Program-made: the position numbers and the translations under genes
Notes under the pieces: generated by a model
Seen by the model: the letters and a program-made list of their open reading frames with translations, nothing else
Databases searched by the model: none
Told to the model about the DNA's origin: nothing
Origin: Euborellia annulipes
Lineage: Eukaryota; Arthropoda; Insecta; Dermaptera; Anisolabididae
Length of the DNA: 64,000 nt
Direction: 5' to 3'
Assembly: GCA_023213315.1 (NCBI GenBank)
Contig: JAKCPI010012775.1
Location: 1 to 64,000 of the forward strand
In this document: positions 11,945 to 23,186 of the stretch, piece by piece
Layout of the letters: each line of letters starts with the position of its first letter
Position numbering within the stretch: the first letter of the stretch is position 1

Positions 11945-12508
11945 TTATTACAAAAATACCATTTTTATTAATTAACTTCCGTTGAATATGTTAAAAATAA
12001 AATCAAAATTATCTGATGAAAGCTTTTAAAAATATTAAAATATTTTAACAAGACAAAAAATTCACAAAAATGTCAGTCTGCCATACTTAAAAATAAGTAA
12101 GTCACGTGACTCAGACCAGTGCGGCAACGTCTTATAAAATAAAACGCGTTTCACGCTTTCACTTAATTTTTTTAAATTTAAGATATTTTTTCTCACAAAT
12201 CGTCCATTGTGTCTAAACTAATTTGTATTACTCATTATAATATTATAAATAAAATACAACTGAACTCTATACAGCAAGATCAACATAAACAGCTGTTAAA
12301 TGCGATGTTGCCAGATCTATATTCTGTGAAAAAATACTTGAGCCATTTATTTATTATTTTTGGAAAGCAAATTATTAGCTTAATCCAATGATAGGCCACG
12401 ACTAAATTATAATATTGAATTTATGCATTCAAATTTTTAATTTTATTTAAAAAAAAATAAATTTAGATTCCATTATGACTTACGGGGTACTGTCCGAACA
12501 GCCTTAAC
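11945..12508 (+). repeat. Interspersed repeat 'agtcacgtgactcagac', copy 2
   Basis: It is colinear with the blocks at 8000-8470 and 18752-19402 and includes the terminal ggggtactgtccgaaca segment found again at 19377-19393. Confidence 0.7.
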
Positions 12509-13546
12509 TTGGTGTATACAATATTTATCATACTTTGAACTTGGCATATTTTTTTTTTTATTTATTTGGACGGGAAATAAATTTCAAGCTCCATTTGTCA
12601 TAGTCAAAGAGAGAATGAGAGGGAGGAGGGGGAGGAGGAAATTGAGACACGATAGACAGGCGAATAGACTAAATAGGTGTGTGCAGTCAAATTGAGTTTC
12701 AAGATGTGCAAAAAAAAATAAATAAATTTTCTATTCATTTGATGGATGAGCAATAGAAATGGCGTGGCGTTGAATCGAAAATTTATTTATTCAAAGAAAA
12801 GAGTCAAAGGAATGTTTAATTCACCCATCACGATTCCCTTTCTTACGTTTCTAAATTAACATTTAGAGTATAAATGTTTTGAAGAAGAAACATTCTAAAA
12901 TTATGCGAATAAAATTTAAAATAATTAGATAATAATTAAAGTCAAAGAGACTTAATTATCCCGATTTGCAAGGGATGTAGAAGTATATAGCTATATATAA
13001 ATTATAAGAATCAACAATCAACGATAATTTGATAAGAAGGAGAAAGAAAGTCAGCAATTAGGGTAAAAGAAAACACGCTCGAGGTAAGGACAAATATGAA
13101 CTTTAAAAAGAGCAGTGCGTATTAAAAGAGAAAGGGTCAAAGGGCTCGAACCCTCCCCTCCTCTATTTATTGAGGAGCATTTGTAAGGGCCCCCACCCCC
13201 TCACAAATGCTCCTCCACCCTCCCCCCCCACAGTTACATTATAAATTGAAATTTATAAGAAAACAAAATGCGAAATTTTCAGCAGATTTATTTCCAAATA
13301 TTTTAGAGACTATAGCACTCCTTCTGGTTTTAACCTCACTCGCTACTCTATGCCTCGTGACACTGATAAATAATTGCCGACATTTTCAAAATTGTACATA
13401 CTTGGATAGATAGAGAGATAATTTTTAATTCTCTGCTGGCAGAGGCTTATAAGCTTCATTAGCACCCTAATAATGTTTTTTACATAACAATTATACATAC
13501 TGTATATTGGAATATTCGAATTTCCTGTCTTAATTCACCATTATAA

Positions 13547-13753
13547 ATGCCATCAGAGTCAAGCCAAGTCTCGGACAATGCCGACAGTAAACCAAGCCGG
13601 GAATCTCACCCTCCCCAGATCCCCAACGATGCCCTAATCCCGTCCCGGGGATCATTCCAGAAACAAAACGATCTCACCTCGGCCCTGTGCCTAGGGACGT
13701 CCAGACCCAAGATATTAAAAATATCCCAAACGTTTTTGTTATGGGTTGATTAA
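13547..13753 (+). other. Unassigned open frame, higher GC than surroundings
   Basis: A 68-codon frame (MPSESSQVSDNADSKPSRES...) lies in locally GC-rich sequence inside the intron. I recognise no domain, there are no splice sites that would fit it into the host gene, and no neighbour supports a function. It may be a decayed transposon ORF. Confidence 0.2.
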
Positions 13754-14875
13754 GGGGCCCTGTGGGTTTGAATAAAATGCTGAGCCTTTTATTCTATCCT
13801 ACAGGAATCAGCTAACGATTTCATAATTCTTCTAATGGTTGGTTTTGTGGTGGCCACACCAGTTTATAAACTAAATGGAAATTGAGATAACTTTAAATGT
13901 ATATAAATTAAATTGTCATTGAATAGAGAGAGTCTTATCCTTCCTCAACTTCATTCTCTCTCTCTCTGGAGGTTTATTTACGTTTGGGAAAAGCTTCACC
14001 GACTTGTTTGTTTGTTTGTTGCCGTTTGGGAACCAGATTTAATTATTATTATTATTATTAAATGCGAAATAGAGCAATTGGGAGGGACCAAATTAATTAA
14101 TCAAATTAATTTCAATGAAGATCTTTTTGTTGTTGTTGTTGTTGCTGTCATATGACTTCCCCTCTCCCCCCTAGAAAATAACTATTATTGTGTTTAAAGG
14201 GTTCATATATCAAAATCAAAGAGCACATTGTCATTGCAAACGAATCACGCGCCAATGGAATGCTCACAATTATATAAACGCCCACAGAAGCAGTTAATAA
14301 AAAAACAATGAAGTTGCAAAACTTTCTTTGACTAGCAAACTTATCCGACAGTAGTAAACAGGAACACGCTTAACCTTTGAGTAGAAGAAGAAAAAAATTT
14401 TTTCACATATACACTGTGCGTCCAAAAAAACGTAACATTTTGTTTCTTCTTAAAAATACCTGTTCTAATCTACCTTAATGATGCTCTAATTTAAGAAACA
14501 TTTAATATAAAATGTCTTATACATTTCTAAGTAAATTTAACACAAATCCATATCAATTTAATACAATTTAAATAAAACAAAGACAAAAATGTGGATTTTC
14601 ATTTTGAGGGGCAAATCAACAAAATCTTGATATGTTTAGTTGGATATTAATTCAAAATTTTCTTTTTCTAAGAATTTCCAATAAAATAGAAAGAGAAAAA
14701 CTGAAATGGAAAGATTATTTTAAAATTTTAGAAATTTGGTTAATAAAAACATTTCGACATTTTTGTCTTTGTTTTATTTAAATTGTAATTATTTATTAAA
14801 ATGATGTGGATTTGTGTTAAATTTACTTAGAAATGTATAAGATATTTCATATTAAATGCTTCTTAAATTACAGTA

Positions 14876-15120
14876 TCGCCCAAGGGGCTGGAGTAGTTGG
14901 TAGCGTGCCTACCTTCTATACCGAACGTCTCGGGTTCGGACCCCAGGCAGTCCGATAATTTTATTTAAGGCATTTGGATACCAAATGACTTAAATAAAAA
15001 TGCCTGGACCCCCCAATTGATATATTAAACATACTGATTATTGTAAATGTCTTAAATGGCCTCAGTTGCCGAAAAGACTGTGTGAATGTGAGTGTGAATG
15101 AGAAAAAAAGTGTGAATGAT
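14876..15120 (+). repeat. tRNA-derived SINE
   Basis: The head resembles a tRNA: an A-box-like gtagttggtagcgtgcc and a B-box-like gggttcggacccc spaced as in tRNAs, followed by an unrelated body and a gtgaatgtgagtgtgaatg tail. A minus-strand copy lies at about 43425-43665. It is not a functional tRNA gene, as the acceptor stem does not close. Confidence 0.6.
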
Positions 15121-15222
15121 TGCAATTGGAAGATTTTCGCTGGATAAGATGTATAGGAAAGAACTGGAGAATAAAAACCAGCAATTGATGGACCCTCTCA
15201 CATCATCTTTAATTGGCAAATA

Positions 15223-15254
15223 TTTCGACTGGCATTACGCCTAGTCATCATCAG
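15223..15254 (-). ncRNA. Hammerhead-like core, divergent class
   Basis: On the minus strand: CTGATGA (complement of 15248-15254), a 21-nt stem II in which GACT pairs AGTC and GGC pairs GCC, then GAAA followed by TATTTGCC instead of CGTC. It sits in the left arm of the inverted repeat 15145-15424; the right arm has lost most of the motif. The core is right but the cleavage-site side is not the canonical GUC, so I rank it lower. Confidence 0.35.
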
Positions 15255-15597
15255 TGCAAACAAATGATTTGGTGGAGGGCCCGTGTCAAACAATGGTTGA
15301 GGATTATTTTAAAATTTCTCGGAGAAGCAGAGGTCAGACGCAAGTGCAAGCGAAAACTTCGCCAATTAAAGATGATGTGAGAGGGTCCATCAATTGCTGG
15401 TTTTTATTCTCCAGTTCTTTCCTATAAAAGTGTGAATGTTTAAAAAAAAAAAAAAAAATTACAGTATCATTAAGGTAGGTAGATTAGAACAGGTCTTCTT
15501 AAGGAGAAACAAAATGTTTTTTTTTTTGGACGCTCAGTGTAAGTATAAGGAGAACTTTGTGAAGTTAATTTCACCAATTATACCTCACTTTCAGGTC

Positions 15598-15988
15598 TGT
15601 TCTCTAAAAACAGGCGTTAAAATTTAAAATAAACAAATGGGTGTTAAAAAGTAATGTAGAAACAATGCTATTGTCTAAACAAAGTTTTAACAGCGACGTT
15701 AACATGTTGCTTTTATTTAAAAGCTATCAAAGTCATAACCTTACTTTTTAGGTTAAGAACCCCATTTTTATTTTAAACACGACGTTAAAATATTAAAGGC
15801 ACCCCCTAGACATGCCATTAATTTTTAACACTATTTACTAAATGTTAACGCTTTGGCTTTACATTTTTGTTTACAGAATAGCTATTTGAGGCAAGGAAGT
15901 GATTTTGAATAGCATTTTTTAACGCTTACATTACTTTTTAACACCCATTTGTTTATTTTAAATTTTAACGCCTGTTTTTAGAGAATAG
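15598..15988. mobile_element. GTTAAC-rich TIR element, copy 2
   Basis: The inverted ends are about 70 bp (ttctctaaaaacaggcgtta at the left; taacgcctgtttttagagaa at the right). The interior carries tttaacagcgacgttaac, shared with 8563-8960. It is non-coding. Confidence 0.7.
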
Positions 15989-16199
15989 TCTGGGGCCTTA
16001 GCTAACCAACTACGATCTGGGATCTTATTTAATCAGATGTGAAAAGACTCGAAAGCTAGTTAATTTAAAATTTATTTATTTTTCTCGATTGAGATTGAAA
16101 GCCACATCCCCTAGTTATAATAAAAATACAGTAAATAAAGCATGTCTCCAATTGCACTGTGTGAAATGCTTTTCCGCTGGCCCACCTTCTTCGATATAG

Positions 16200-16391
16200 C
16201 GACACCGAGCTACTCGACGACTCGTATGCCCTGTACGGCGTGAAACTGGGCGGCTCGGCGGCAGCGGCAGCGGCAGCAGCTGCAGCAGCCGCTGCGGCCC
16301 GAGCGGCAGTTACACCTCAAAGTGGGCCGCGAGGGCCGCAAGCATTTGCAACGCCTGCCTCGGCCATTGGGCCGCCCTATGACGCCACAAG
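16200..16391 (+). CDS. SRCIN1: SRCIN1-like exon with 14-Ala tract, symmetric phase 2
   Basis: The acceptor is cttcttcgatatag and the donor GTAGAG. The 192-nt exon (64 codons) is phase 2 at both borders, so it can be included or skipped without frame change. It encodes DTELLDDSYALYGVKLGG, then 14 alanines in mixed codons, ARAAV and a Pro/Gly/Ala-rich tail ending PPYDATR. It is GC-rich against an AT-rich intron. Nothing catalytic is visible; the region is likely disordered. Confidence 0.8.
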
Positions 16392-18349
16392 GTAGAGTAG
16401 CAATTAGTGCCTGTAGTGCTTGTCTTGACTGCCTTTTCTGCTTGCTTACTAATCGAACATTCTCAGTGGAAGATAGTCATAAGCCATATTGTAAATTCAA
16501 GAAAGAGGGATATTTTAAAAATGCAATGGCATGAATGGTGGCTTATGACTATATTCCACTAAGCCCTTCAATTGTTTGCTAATGCTTCTATGATCCCCCT
16601 CTCGCCTTTCCTGTCCTGTTGAGATTCTCAATGCCCTGTTCAAAGAACAGCAATATGATTGGTTTAAGGTTTTTTTTTTTTTTTTTTTTTTTTTTGTATT
16701 ATTATGTAGGTCAGCAGATGGCAAGGAAGCCTTCTTTCTTTTTCTTCCTTTTCTCGTAATTGCATTCTCCATTTTCTTGATCTTTTTACTTTTTCTAAAT
16801 AAATAATTCTTTCAATGCTCACTATCAACTTAAAACATCTCTCAAAAAATATGTTTGATTTTTTTTGTAAAAACCAAAAATATTTCAAAAATTTCATAAT
16901 AATTGTAATGTTGATTTAATATGGGAAATTTTAAGGAAGACGTTTTATTTTATTCATTTACTTTAAATAATCCCCTCCTTTATTATTTTATTATATAGAG
17001 ATTATATTATTAATATATTATTGTATTCAATATTATGGCCATTCACTGGGGGTCACCTAACCAAGATTCAGCTGAGCTCGATTTGAGCCAATTTTTTTCT
17101 AATAAATAGCATGGAATTGAAAATTCGCATGCGCTTTAGCTTGACCTATACATAAATGTATATAATAAATATAAATTAAATAATTCTTTCTAAAGAAATA
17201 TCAAAAATATTTTGTAAAAAAAGATGAGGGGAGGCTGTAGGATTTCAAATGGTTTTGGGAGACGTAGCTTCGAGGAGATCAAATCAAAAAACTTTTATTT
17301 AATGTCCTGAGGAAGGTTGTGATTAGCGACCGAAACGAAATTTTTTTATAGGCTATTACGTCTCCCATAATAATGGTATTTTGTAAATCTGGTGGTGCCA
17401 CACAGCCGATTAATTTTAAGTTTTTTTTTATAAACCTTGGCACAATAAGACAGATATCTATTATTTGAAACAAGTTGTCTGAAAATATCAGAAAAGACGA
17501 GCGCTAGCCTAGCCACATGGCTCCGTTCTATTATTTAAAATAATCTTTATTATGCTACTATTAATTTTTATTTAAACACCTAGCGGAAATCTGCTATAAA
17601 ATACTTGGTGTATCATCTTCAGAAGTAATCTATGCATAAATTTCAGTATTTCTGCAAGTGATATCGAAATAAGAATCAAGCATTTATATAATGAAACATA
17701 TCACCAAGTCTTTTTAATTATTTTTACTTAAAGCCAGCGCACAGGCTATCCGTTATAAATTTAATATTCTTTTCCATTTTTCTTCTCGTTTCTTATTCTA
17801 TCTTCTTCGCCATCTCATCTCAAGAATAGAATAGATCTTTTCTTTTATGTCTTAATGGCTTTTTCACTTTTTTCAAAAACTCGTAGTGAATAGAAATGCT
17901 TTAATTTACACATTTCTAGAAATAATAGCTAATAAAGATATAATAATAAATAAAAAGGATAAATGTCAATGTTCATACCTTTTTCTTCTTCTTTTTTTAC
18001 CTGGAGGGAATTTCAATCACTCAATTATTCTTTTATAATATAAAACGGTTCTATAGTCAATTTGCGTTAGAATCAACAAAAATATTTTTATACACCCTCC
18101 ATCCCTTACAACTATTCCTCTATCTAAATTTTAAGGTTGTTATCGTGTAATTAATTATTAAAATAAAAAGTAAAAATTGAAATTTAACATGTAGCCTATA
18201 GGGAATATCGACGAAACGCACACACGAATTATATAGCCACTCCTGATAAAGATAAAATAAAAATAAAAACTTCTATTTTATCAATTAATTGGGTATAGGA
18301 GACTTTGCAGCCAAGGAATTAAATAAAAAACTTTTATTTAATTATTAAG

Positions 18350-18390
18350 CGTCGACGTTTCGGTCTCAATTCAAGACCTTCCTCAGGACG
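18350..18390 (-). ncRNA. Hammerhead-ribozyme-like motif, left arm
   Basis: On the minus strand: CGTC, core CTGAGGA (complement of 18380-18386), stem II GGTCT...AGACC (5 perfect bp), GAAAC, GTC and GACG, which closes a 4-bp stem I with CGTC. All core positions are intact. Its partner is at 18605-18659. Confidence 0.65.
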
Positions 18391-18604
18391 ATCAATTGTT
18401 AGAATACAAGGTTAACAGCATTATATTCACTTCAATTATCATTGTAAATTATTATACAATATTTAATTGGGCTATATGTATTAAGAGTGAGTGACTTGCT
18501 CGCAATGGACTCATTCTTAATACATATAGGCCAATTAAATATTGTATAATTTAAAATGATAATTGAATATAATACTTATAATACTGTTAACCTTGTATTC
18601 TAAC

Positions 18605-18659
18605 AATTAATCGTCCTGAGGAAGGTCGTGATTTGCGACCGAAACGTCGACGGTTAATT
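18605..18659 (+). ncRNA. Hammerhead-ribozyme-like motif, best example
   Basis: Stem I 5' strand AATTAATCGTC (18605-18615), core CTGAGGA (18616-18622), stem II AGGTCG...CGACC (18623-18640, 5 perfect bp plus loop), GAAAC (18641-18645), GTC (18646-18648), and stem I 3' strand GACGGTTAATT (18649-18659). Stem I pairs over 11 bp with a single U-G wobble. Stem III is just the C-G in GAAAC-GUC. Predicted cleavage is after the C at 18648. Confidence 0.75.
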
Positions 18660-18751
18660 AATTAAATAAAAGTTTTTTATTTAATTCCTTGGCTGCGAAG
18701 TCTCCTATACCCAATTCAAAGTCTACAGCCATTTCTCATCACTAGTTTATT

Positions 18752-19402
18752 CCGTACTTACTTCCGTAGAATATGTTAAAAATAAAATCAAAATTTTCTC
18801 ACGAAGGCTTTTAAAAATATTTTAACAAGAAAGACAAAAAATTCACGAAAATGTCAGTCGGCCATATTAAAAAAAAAAGTAAGTCACGTGACTCAGGACC
18901 AGTGCGACAACGTCGTATAAAATAAAACGCGTTTCACGCTTTCATTAATATTTTTTTTCCAATTGGCGATATTTTTTCTCACAAATCGCCCATTGTGTCT
19001 AAATTGATTTGCATTACTCATTGTAATATTAGAAATAAAATACAACTGAACACTATACAGCAAGATCAACATAAACAGCTGTTAAATGCGATGTTGCCAG
19101 ATCTATATTATGTGAAAAAATACTAAAGCTGATTTATTATTTTCTGGGGAGGGACGTAGATTATATAGTAGGCTTAGGATGAGTAGAAATAAATGGGGTT
19201 GCCAGATATAAGGACGTCAGGTGGAGCGATTAATCATGCTATTTATTATTTTTGGTAATTAAATTATTAACTTAATCCAATGATAGATCACGACTAAATT
19301 ATAATAATGAATTGATGCATTCAAATTTTTAATTTTATTTAAAAAAAAAAAAATTTAGATTCTATTATGACTTCCGGGGTACTGTCCGAACAACATTAAT
19401 TC
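18752..19402 (+). repeat. Interspersed repeat 'agtcacgtgactcagac', copy 3
   Basis: It is colinear with copies 1 and 2, with an extra stretch of about 95 bp around 19128-19240. Its end (ggggtactgtccgaaca) lies only about 20 bp from the acceptor of the exon at 19422, so the branch-point region of that intron is probably repeat-derived. Confidence 0.7.
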
Positions 19403-19421
19403 TTTTTATTTATTTTTTCAG

Positions 19422-19597
19422 AATTCGAGTGGAGCACATGGAACGTCAATTGGCCAACTTGACAGGACTGGTCCAGAAGGCTCTAACGCAAACGCCACCC
19501 TCATCTTCGGGGATTCCATCGCCAAGGGAATATCACCTGCAAGTGCCAGGTGGTGGCGGAGGCGGTGGTGGGCGTGGCGATGGCGCATATCGCTCTG
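19422..19597 (+). CDS. SRCIN1: SRCIN1-like exon: VEHMERQLANLTGLVQKAL helix, two donors
   Basis: The acceptor is tttattttttcag. The exon enters with two bases used and reads RIRVEHMERQLANLTGLVQK, an amphipathic helix that I regard as a hallmark of the p140Cap/SKT family, then Thr/Pro/Ser-rich sequence. Two donors are possible: after 19549 (cag|GTGGTG) or after 19597 (ctg|GTCAGT). Both leave one base and differ by 48 nt encoding a Gly-rich GGGGGGGGRGDGAYRS-like insert, so both give an in-frame product. Confidence 0.85.
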
Positions 19598-21959
19598 GTC
19601 AGTGTCTACTCTTCCTATTCATTTTATTTATTTTACAAATTCACTCACACAGATATAAACAAACACACAAGACGCACATTCATATATCACAAACACTTTT
19701 TTTTTTAAATTAATATTTCTAATCAAAAGCCTTGAAAGCTAGAGATCTCGCCTCTTGTCAAGCGAAAATTTTCTAAATTACGAATGACTTTCTTAATATA
19801 TAGAAAAATAGGGACCATGTTTAAATAGCCTCAGATGTCAAAAAAAGTTTTCAAAATAATTATTACTGTAATAATTTCCTAATGCATACTTATTAATGTT
19901 TTAATGTTTTTTTTTTATTTTTTTCTCTAAAGTCTTTTTTCGTTATGGGAGGCCATTTTCGAATTTCAATGCAAACCTCTAATGCAAGAGGCAAGAATTC
20001 TACCACTGTGTTAGTAAGATCTTCCACCTGATCTAAAAAAGGTTCAAAAATTGGCTAAAGTAATACGTATATAGTTTAACCTATTATTAAACTTTCAGAG
20101 AAATTTTAAACGATGATATAATTCTTCTTTTATTTTAGAGCATTTTCTATTGCTCACAAGTTTGAGCAAATACACTTGTTTTGCCTAAACTGCCTTCATC
20201 AGGAGAACATAGATTACAATAATGATCTATTTTACAATATAGGCCTACTAGAATGAAATTGGAGTTTTTAATTCATCACAAAATAAAATAAAATAAAGAC
20301 AAAGACTTGCAATATTCCAATTACAATATAAATTGAGTAAAATTATTTTCTTAACCTGTTAAATTAAAACGTTATAAATTTATATGGGTTGGAAACGAAG
20401 TCATTGCGGATTTCACTAACAGGCCGCGTTACTTTTATTTCGTTTTTTACCGTATACTCATTATAGTCAGTTTTAGCATTATTTATTCCGACCTTTACAC
20501 TTTATTAAAGAAAAAATTCTATGATAACAATCATACTATAATATAAAGCACTAGCCACCGACTTCCGTTATGTTCCTGTTTACCACTCTCTCTCGCTGAT
20601 TGGCGAGAGACAGAGAAAGTCTGTGAGGAAAATTTAAAACTTTAAGTCAGAGACGGAAATTTAAAACTTTAAAATTAAATTTCAGTGAACAAGAATAAAT
20701 TTGATGCCTTGTCCCCTGGCAAGTGGGAAAGCCCGGCGAAGGCGGTCTAAAGTAGAAATTAAGTTGAAACAGCTCTTAAAAATCAAAGATTTTATGAAAA
20801 TAGGATAAAGATACTAATTAATTTTAAACTGGTAACCGTTGAAACATAATACTTTATTAGGAGAATTAAATTCAAGTATGATACACAAGGTTTTTTGCTT
20901 CAATGATTTATTTATTTAACATTAATACTTTCGACACCTTATTCACTTTCTCGGGGGGAGGGGGGGGTAATCTGGAGTGACTGGTCCCACAGCACACATT
21001 TTTTTCTTAATTTCGGTAATTTAAAGGCGCATTCTGTACTTGTTTGCCAGAATATAAATACAAATCAAATTTTTAAGTATTAATTTTTAAAATTTCACAT
21101 TAAAAATACATATTTTTTTTTTTCGAAAAAAAGTATTTTTTTTTTCAAATCTCAGGGTGGTAATTACCCCCTTTACCCCCCCCCCCCGCCCTTGTATCCG
21201 CCCTTGTGATGAAGGCAGTTTAAGCGAAACAAGTGTTTTTGTAAGAGCTTAACCATAGAAATGCTCTAAAATAAAATAAAAATTATGATGTAAATGAAAA
21301 TTTTAATTTTAACCAAGAATAAATTTTGTAATTGGATATCTGGTACAGACTAAAACACATTATTTTAATATAAATTCAAGGCTTAATTTTCTTTTTTAGA
21401 AATATTAATGAATTCAAAGCACACATTCACAAATATTATGACGTTAACATACTGTTTTGTTTTTTTTATTTATTTAATAATATATAATATTAATATATAA
21501 CAATTACATTTGCCACCACCCACTCTCGTGTCCGTTATTCTGCCAATCAATGTCACAGAAATATGTTTTTTGTTTTATATATTTAACAAACAACAAAAAA
21601 AAAAAAAACAAAAAAAATTACGCATCACTCAAGAGCTTCTTAGCTGGCTGCCAAGCTCAATTAGTATTTTAGAGAACTCTAATTAAGTTTGTGTGCGTGT
21701 GTGAATGTTTTAACAACATGTGTGTGTGTGTGTGTGTGTATACCACCACAAATTTTTTGTTTTTGTTTTTTTGTGTGTACTTAAAACTAACAACATTTGT
21801 CAAGGAAGGAATCATAGCCCTAAACTCTTCCCCTCTTTTTGTTATTATTATTATATCTATCTATCTATATATATACTGCTGTTTTTTGTTTGTTTGTCAC
21901 TAACCCAAAGGCGTCTGTCTGTCTGTCTTCTGTTTTGGTCCATTTAATGGACAATGCAG
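19598..21959 (+). other. Intron with decayed inverted pair
   Basis: The region 20095-21280 is bounded by mirror sequences (agagcattttctattgctca at the left; aaatgctctaaaat at the right) with degenerate hammerhead cores (CTGATGA at 20187-20193 minus; gtgatgaaggcag at 21207). A G-rich hAT-like fragment lies at about 20955-21208 and a TG microsatellite at 21719-21740. Confidence 0.5.
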
Positions 21960-22013
21960 CCTCGCAGGATGATTACGACAAACATTCGAGCTCGAGCTCC
22001 GCCTCATTGCCAG
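21960..22013 (+). CDS. SRCIN1: SRCIN1-like small exon, 18 codons, phase 1-1
   Basis: The acceptor is acaatgcag and the donor GTAAAA. The 54-nt exon reads ASQDDYDKHSSSSSASLPG across its borders, including the first codon completed by the upstream g. Acidic and Ser-rich, it is a plausible phosphorylation segment (inference). It is divisible by three, so it is a candidate cassette exon. Confidence 0.7.
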
Positions 22014-22259
22014 GTAAAAAAAATAAAAATAAAAATGAAATTAATAATAAAATAAAATAATACAATATCACATCTTATTATATTACTCCACTTACTACTA
22101 CTACTCTTCTCTTCTCTTCTCTTCCATCTTTTTCTTTCTTTCTCTCTCTCTATCTTATATAATTAAGCAAAATTCAATTGAGAAAAGTTTTTAAAAACAA
22201 TGTTTAATTTTACTCTGATCGGAAGATAGGAGACCGGACCCGGGAAAAGCAGCTGGGTA

Positions 22260-23104
22260 CATAGGCGTAGCCAGAAATTTTTGATGGGGGGGGGGGGTAG
22301 CTTATTTATAAATCATTTTGGTTTTTTGTTTTTAGCTAGAGTAAATTATTATATTTTACTCTCTCTTACCCTATGTGAAAATATAATTTGTATTATAGAC
22401 CTTAAGGGGCCTCGGGAGCGAAGTGGTTACGCATGTTTTTCCCGATAAGATGGCGTAGTGTGTCATAAAAAGTATGCCCAAAAAATCAAGTAATTCAAAA
22501 ATTTGCCAAGAGATGTCAGAATGGTAGCTAATAATATTTAATGCATTTGGTTGATTTTCATTGATCTTTTAACAATAAATACTTTATAAATGTTATTATA
22601 TATTAAGCTTATGTATCTTTTATAAAAGCATAAAAATATATAAATATAGGCCAGATATAGGGTAATACTATATCGTCTGTTAGACTAGCCTGCCATCTTT
22701 TGCAAGAATGCTGAACTAATTTGACAGTTGGTTTTTAAAAATTTCTAAGTTTATTTTACAAATTTCTTAATTAATATGAGATTAATAATAACAATAACAT
22801 TTTTAAATAAAAAAAAATTTAAGATTATTGGGACAGATTGTTTTTTTTGTATTTGCTTGATAACAAAAAAATTAATTACGATAATTTTTTAATAAGTAAT
22901 TAAAACAATTATAGCTCGATGTCCCAATAATCTCTTATGAATTTAATTCATTTAAAAAAAAACGCATTAAAAAATTTCTTATAATAGTTTAGTTTTTTAA
23001 AAGTACGTTCAGACGTCGCTCCTGAACCCCCTTAAATATCTAATCATGGCTTGGATCCCATGGGGCGGGGGGGAGGGGGTTTAACCCCCGTGGATACGCC
23101 TATG
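22260..23104. mobile_element. hAT-like element, split by piggyBac-like MITE
   Basis: The ends CATAGGCGTAGCC and GGATACGCCTATG are inverted. The flanking 8-mers GCTGGGTA (22252-22259) and GCTGCGTA (23105-23112) differ at one base. The nested element at 22406-23031 accounts for most of the length. Confidence 0.75.
22406..23031. mobile_element. piggyBac-like MITE copy 2
   Basis: It is flanked by TTAA at 22402-22405 and 23032-23035, with ends ggggcctcgggagcg and cgctcctgaaccccc. The TTAA duplication plus GGGGG/CCCCC ends is the piggyBac pattern. It shares its body with 4108-4726, 30469-30835 and 46959-47468. Confidence 0.8.
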
Positions 23105-23186
23105 GCTGCGTATGATATGATAACTAGAGCCAGGATGTTCGTGCACAAAAGAACCTTAAAATCTGCATGCATTAATGCACTATAAA

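Larger units (their letters stand above)
14412..15539. mobile_element. Tc1/mariner-like non-autonomous element with nested insertions
   Basis: The ends CACTGTGCGTCC and GGACGCTCAGTG are inverted and flanked by TA (14410-14411 and 15540-15541). Inside are a palindromic body (14440-14870), a tRNA-derived SINE head (from about 14876) and a hammerhead inverted repeat (about 15145-15424). A related element is at 43347-44132 and a left end at about 63526. Confidence 0.7.
9186..16199 (+). other. 7-kb intron, TE-filled
   Basis: It contains hAT-like elements (9657-10038, 10568-10720), a reversed fragment of the 'tactttctcttac' family (11220-11365), a second 'agtcacgtgactcagac' copy (11945-12508), an unassigned open frame (13547-13753), a Tc1-like element with a nested SINE and hammerhead unit (14412-15539) and a GTTAAC-rich TIR element (15598-15988). 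Confidence 0.6.
18290..18715. repeat. Palindromic repeat carrying two hammerhead motifs
   Basis: The outer ends are mirror images (gggtataggagactttgcag at the left; the reverse complement with few changes ending tcctatacccaa at the right). Both arms extend through the hammerhead cores to a central region around 18465-18530 that is also self-complementary (tacatata...tatatgta). Confidence 0.75.
16392..19421 (+). other. Intron with hammerhead palindrome
   Basis: It contains a long T-run (about 16671-16695), a degenerate hammerhead core at 17307-17336, a perfect-armed palindrome with two hammerheads (18290-18715) and the third 'agtcacgtgactcagac' copy ending about 20 bp before the next exon. 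Confidence 0.6.

Noticed and set aside
13547..13753. Additional exon of the host gene
   Set aside because: It lacks an acceptor or donor that would keep the established frame, and skipping it already gives a continuous frame from 9185 to 16200.
20150..21240. Hammerhead pair at the ends of an inverted repeat
   Set aside because: The left core is CTGATGA but is followed by AAAAC, and the right core is GTGATGA with GAAACAAG. Neither keeps the UH cleavage site, so they were not listed as ribozymes.
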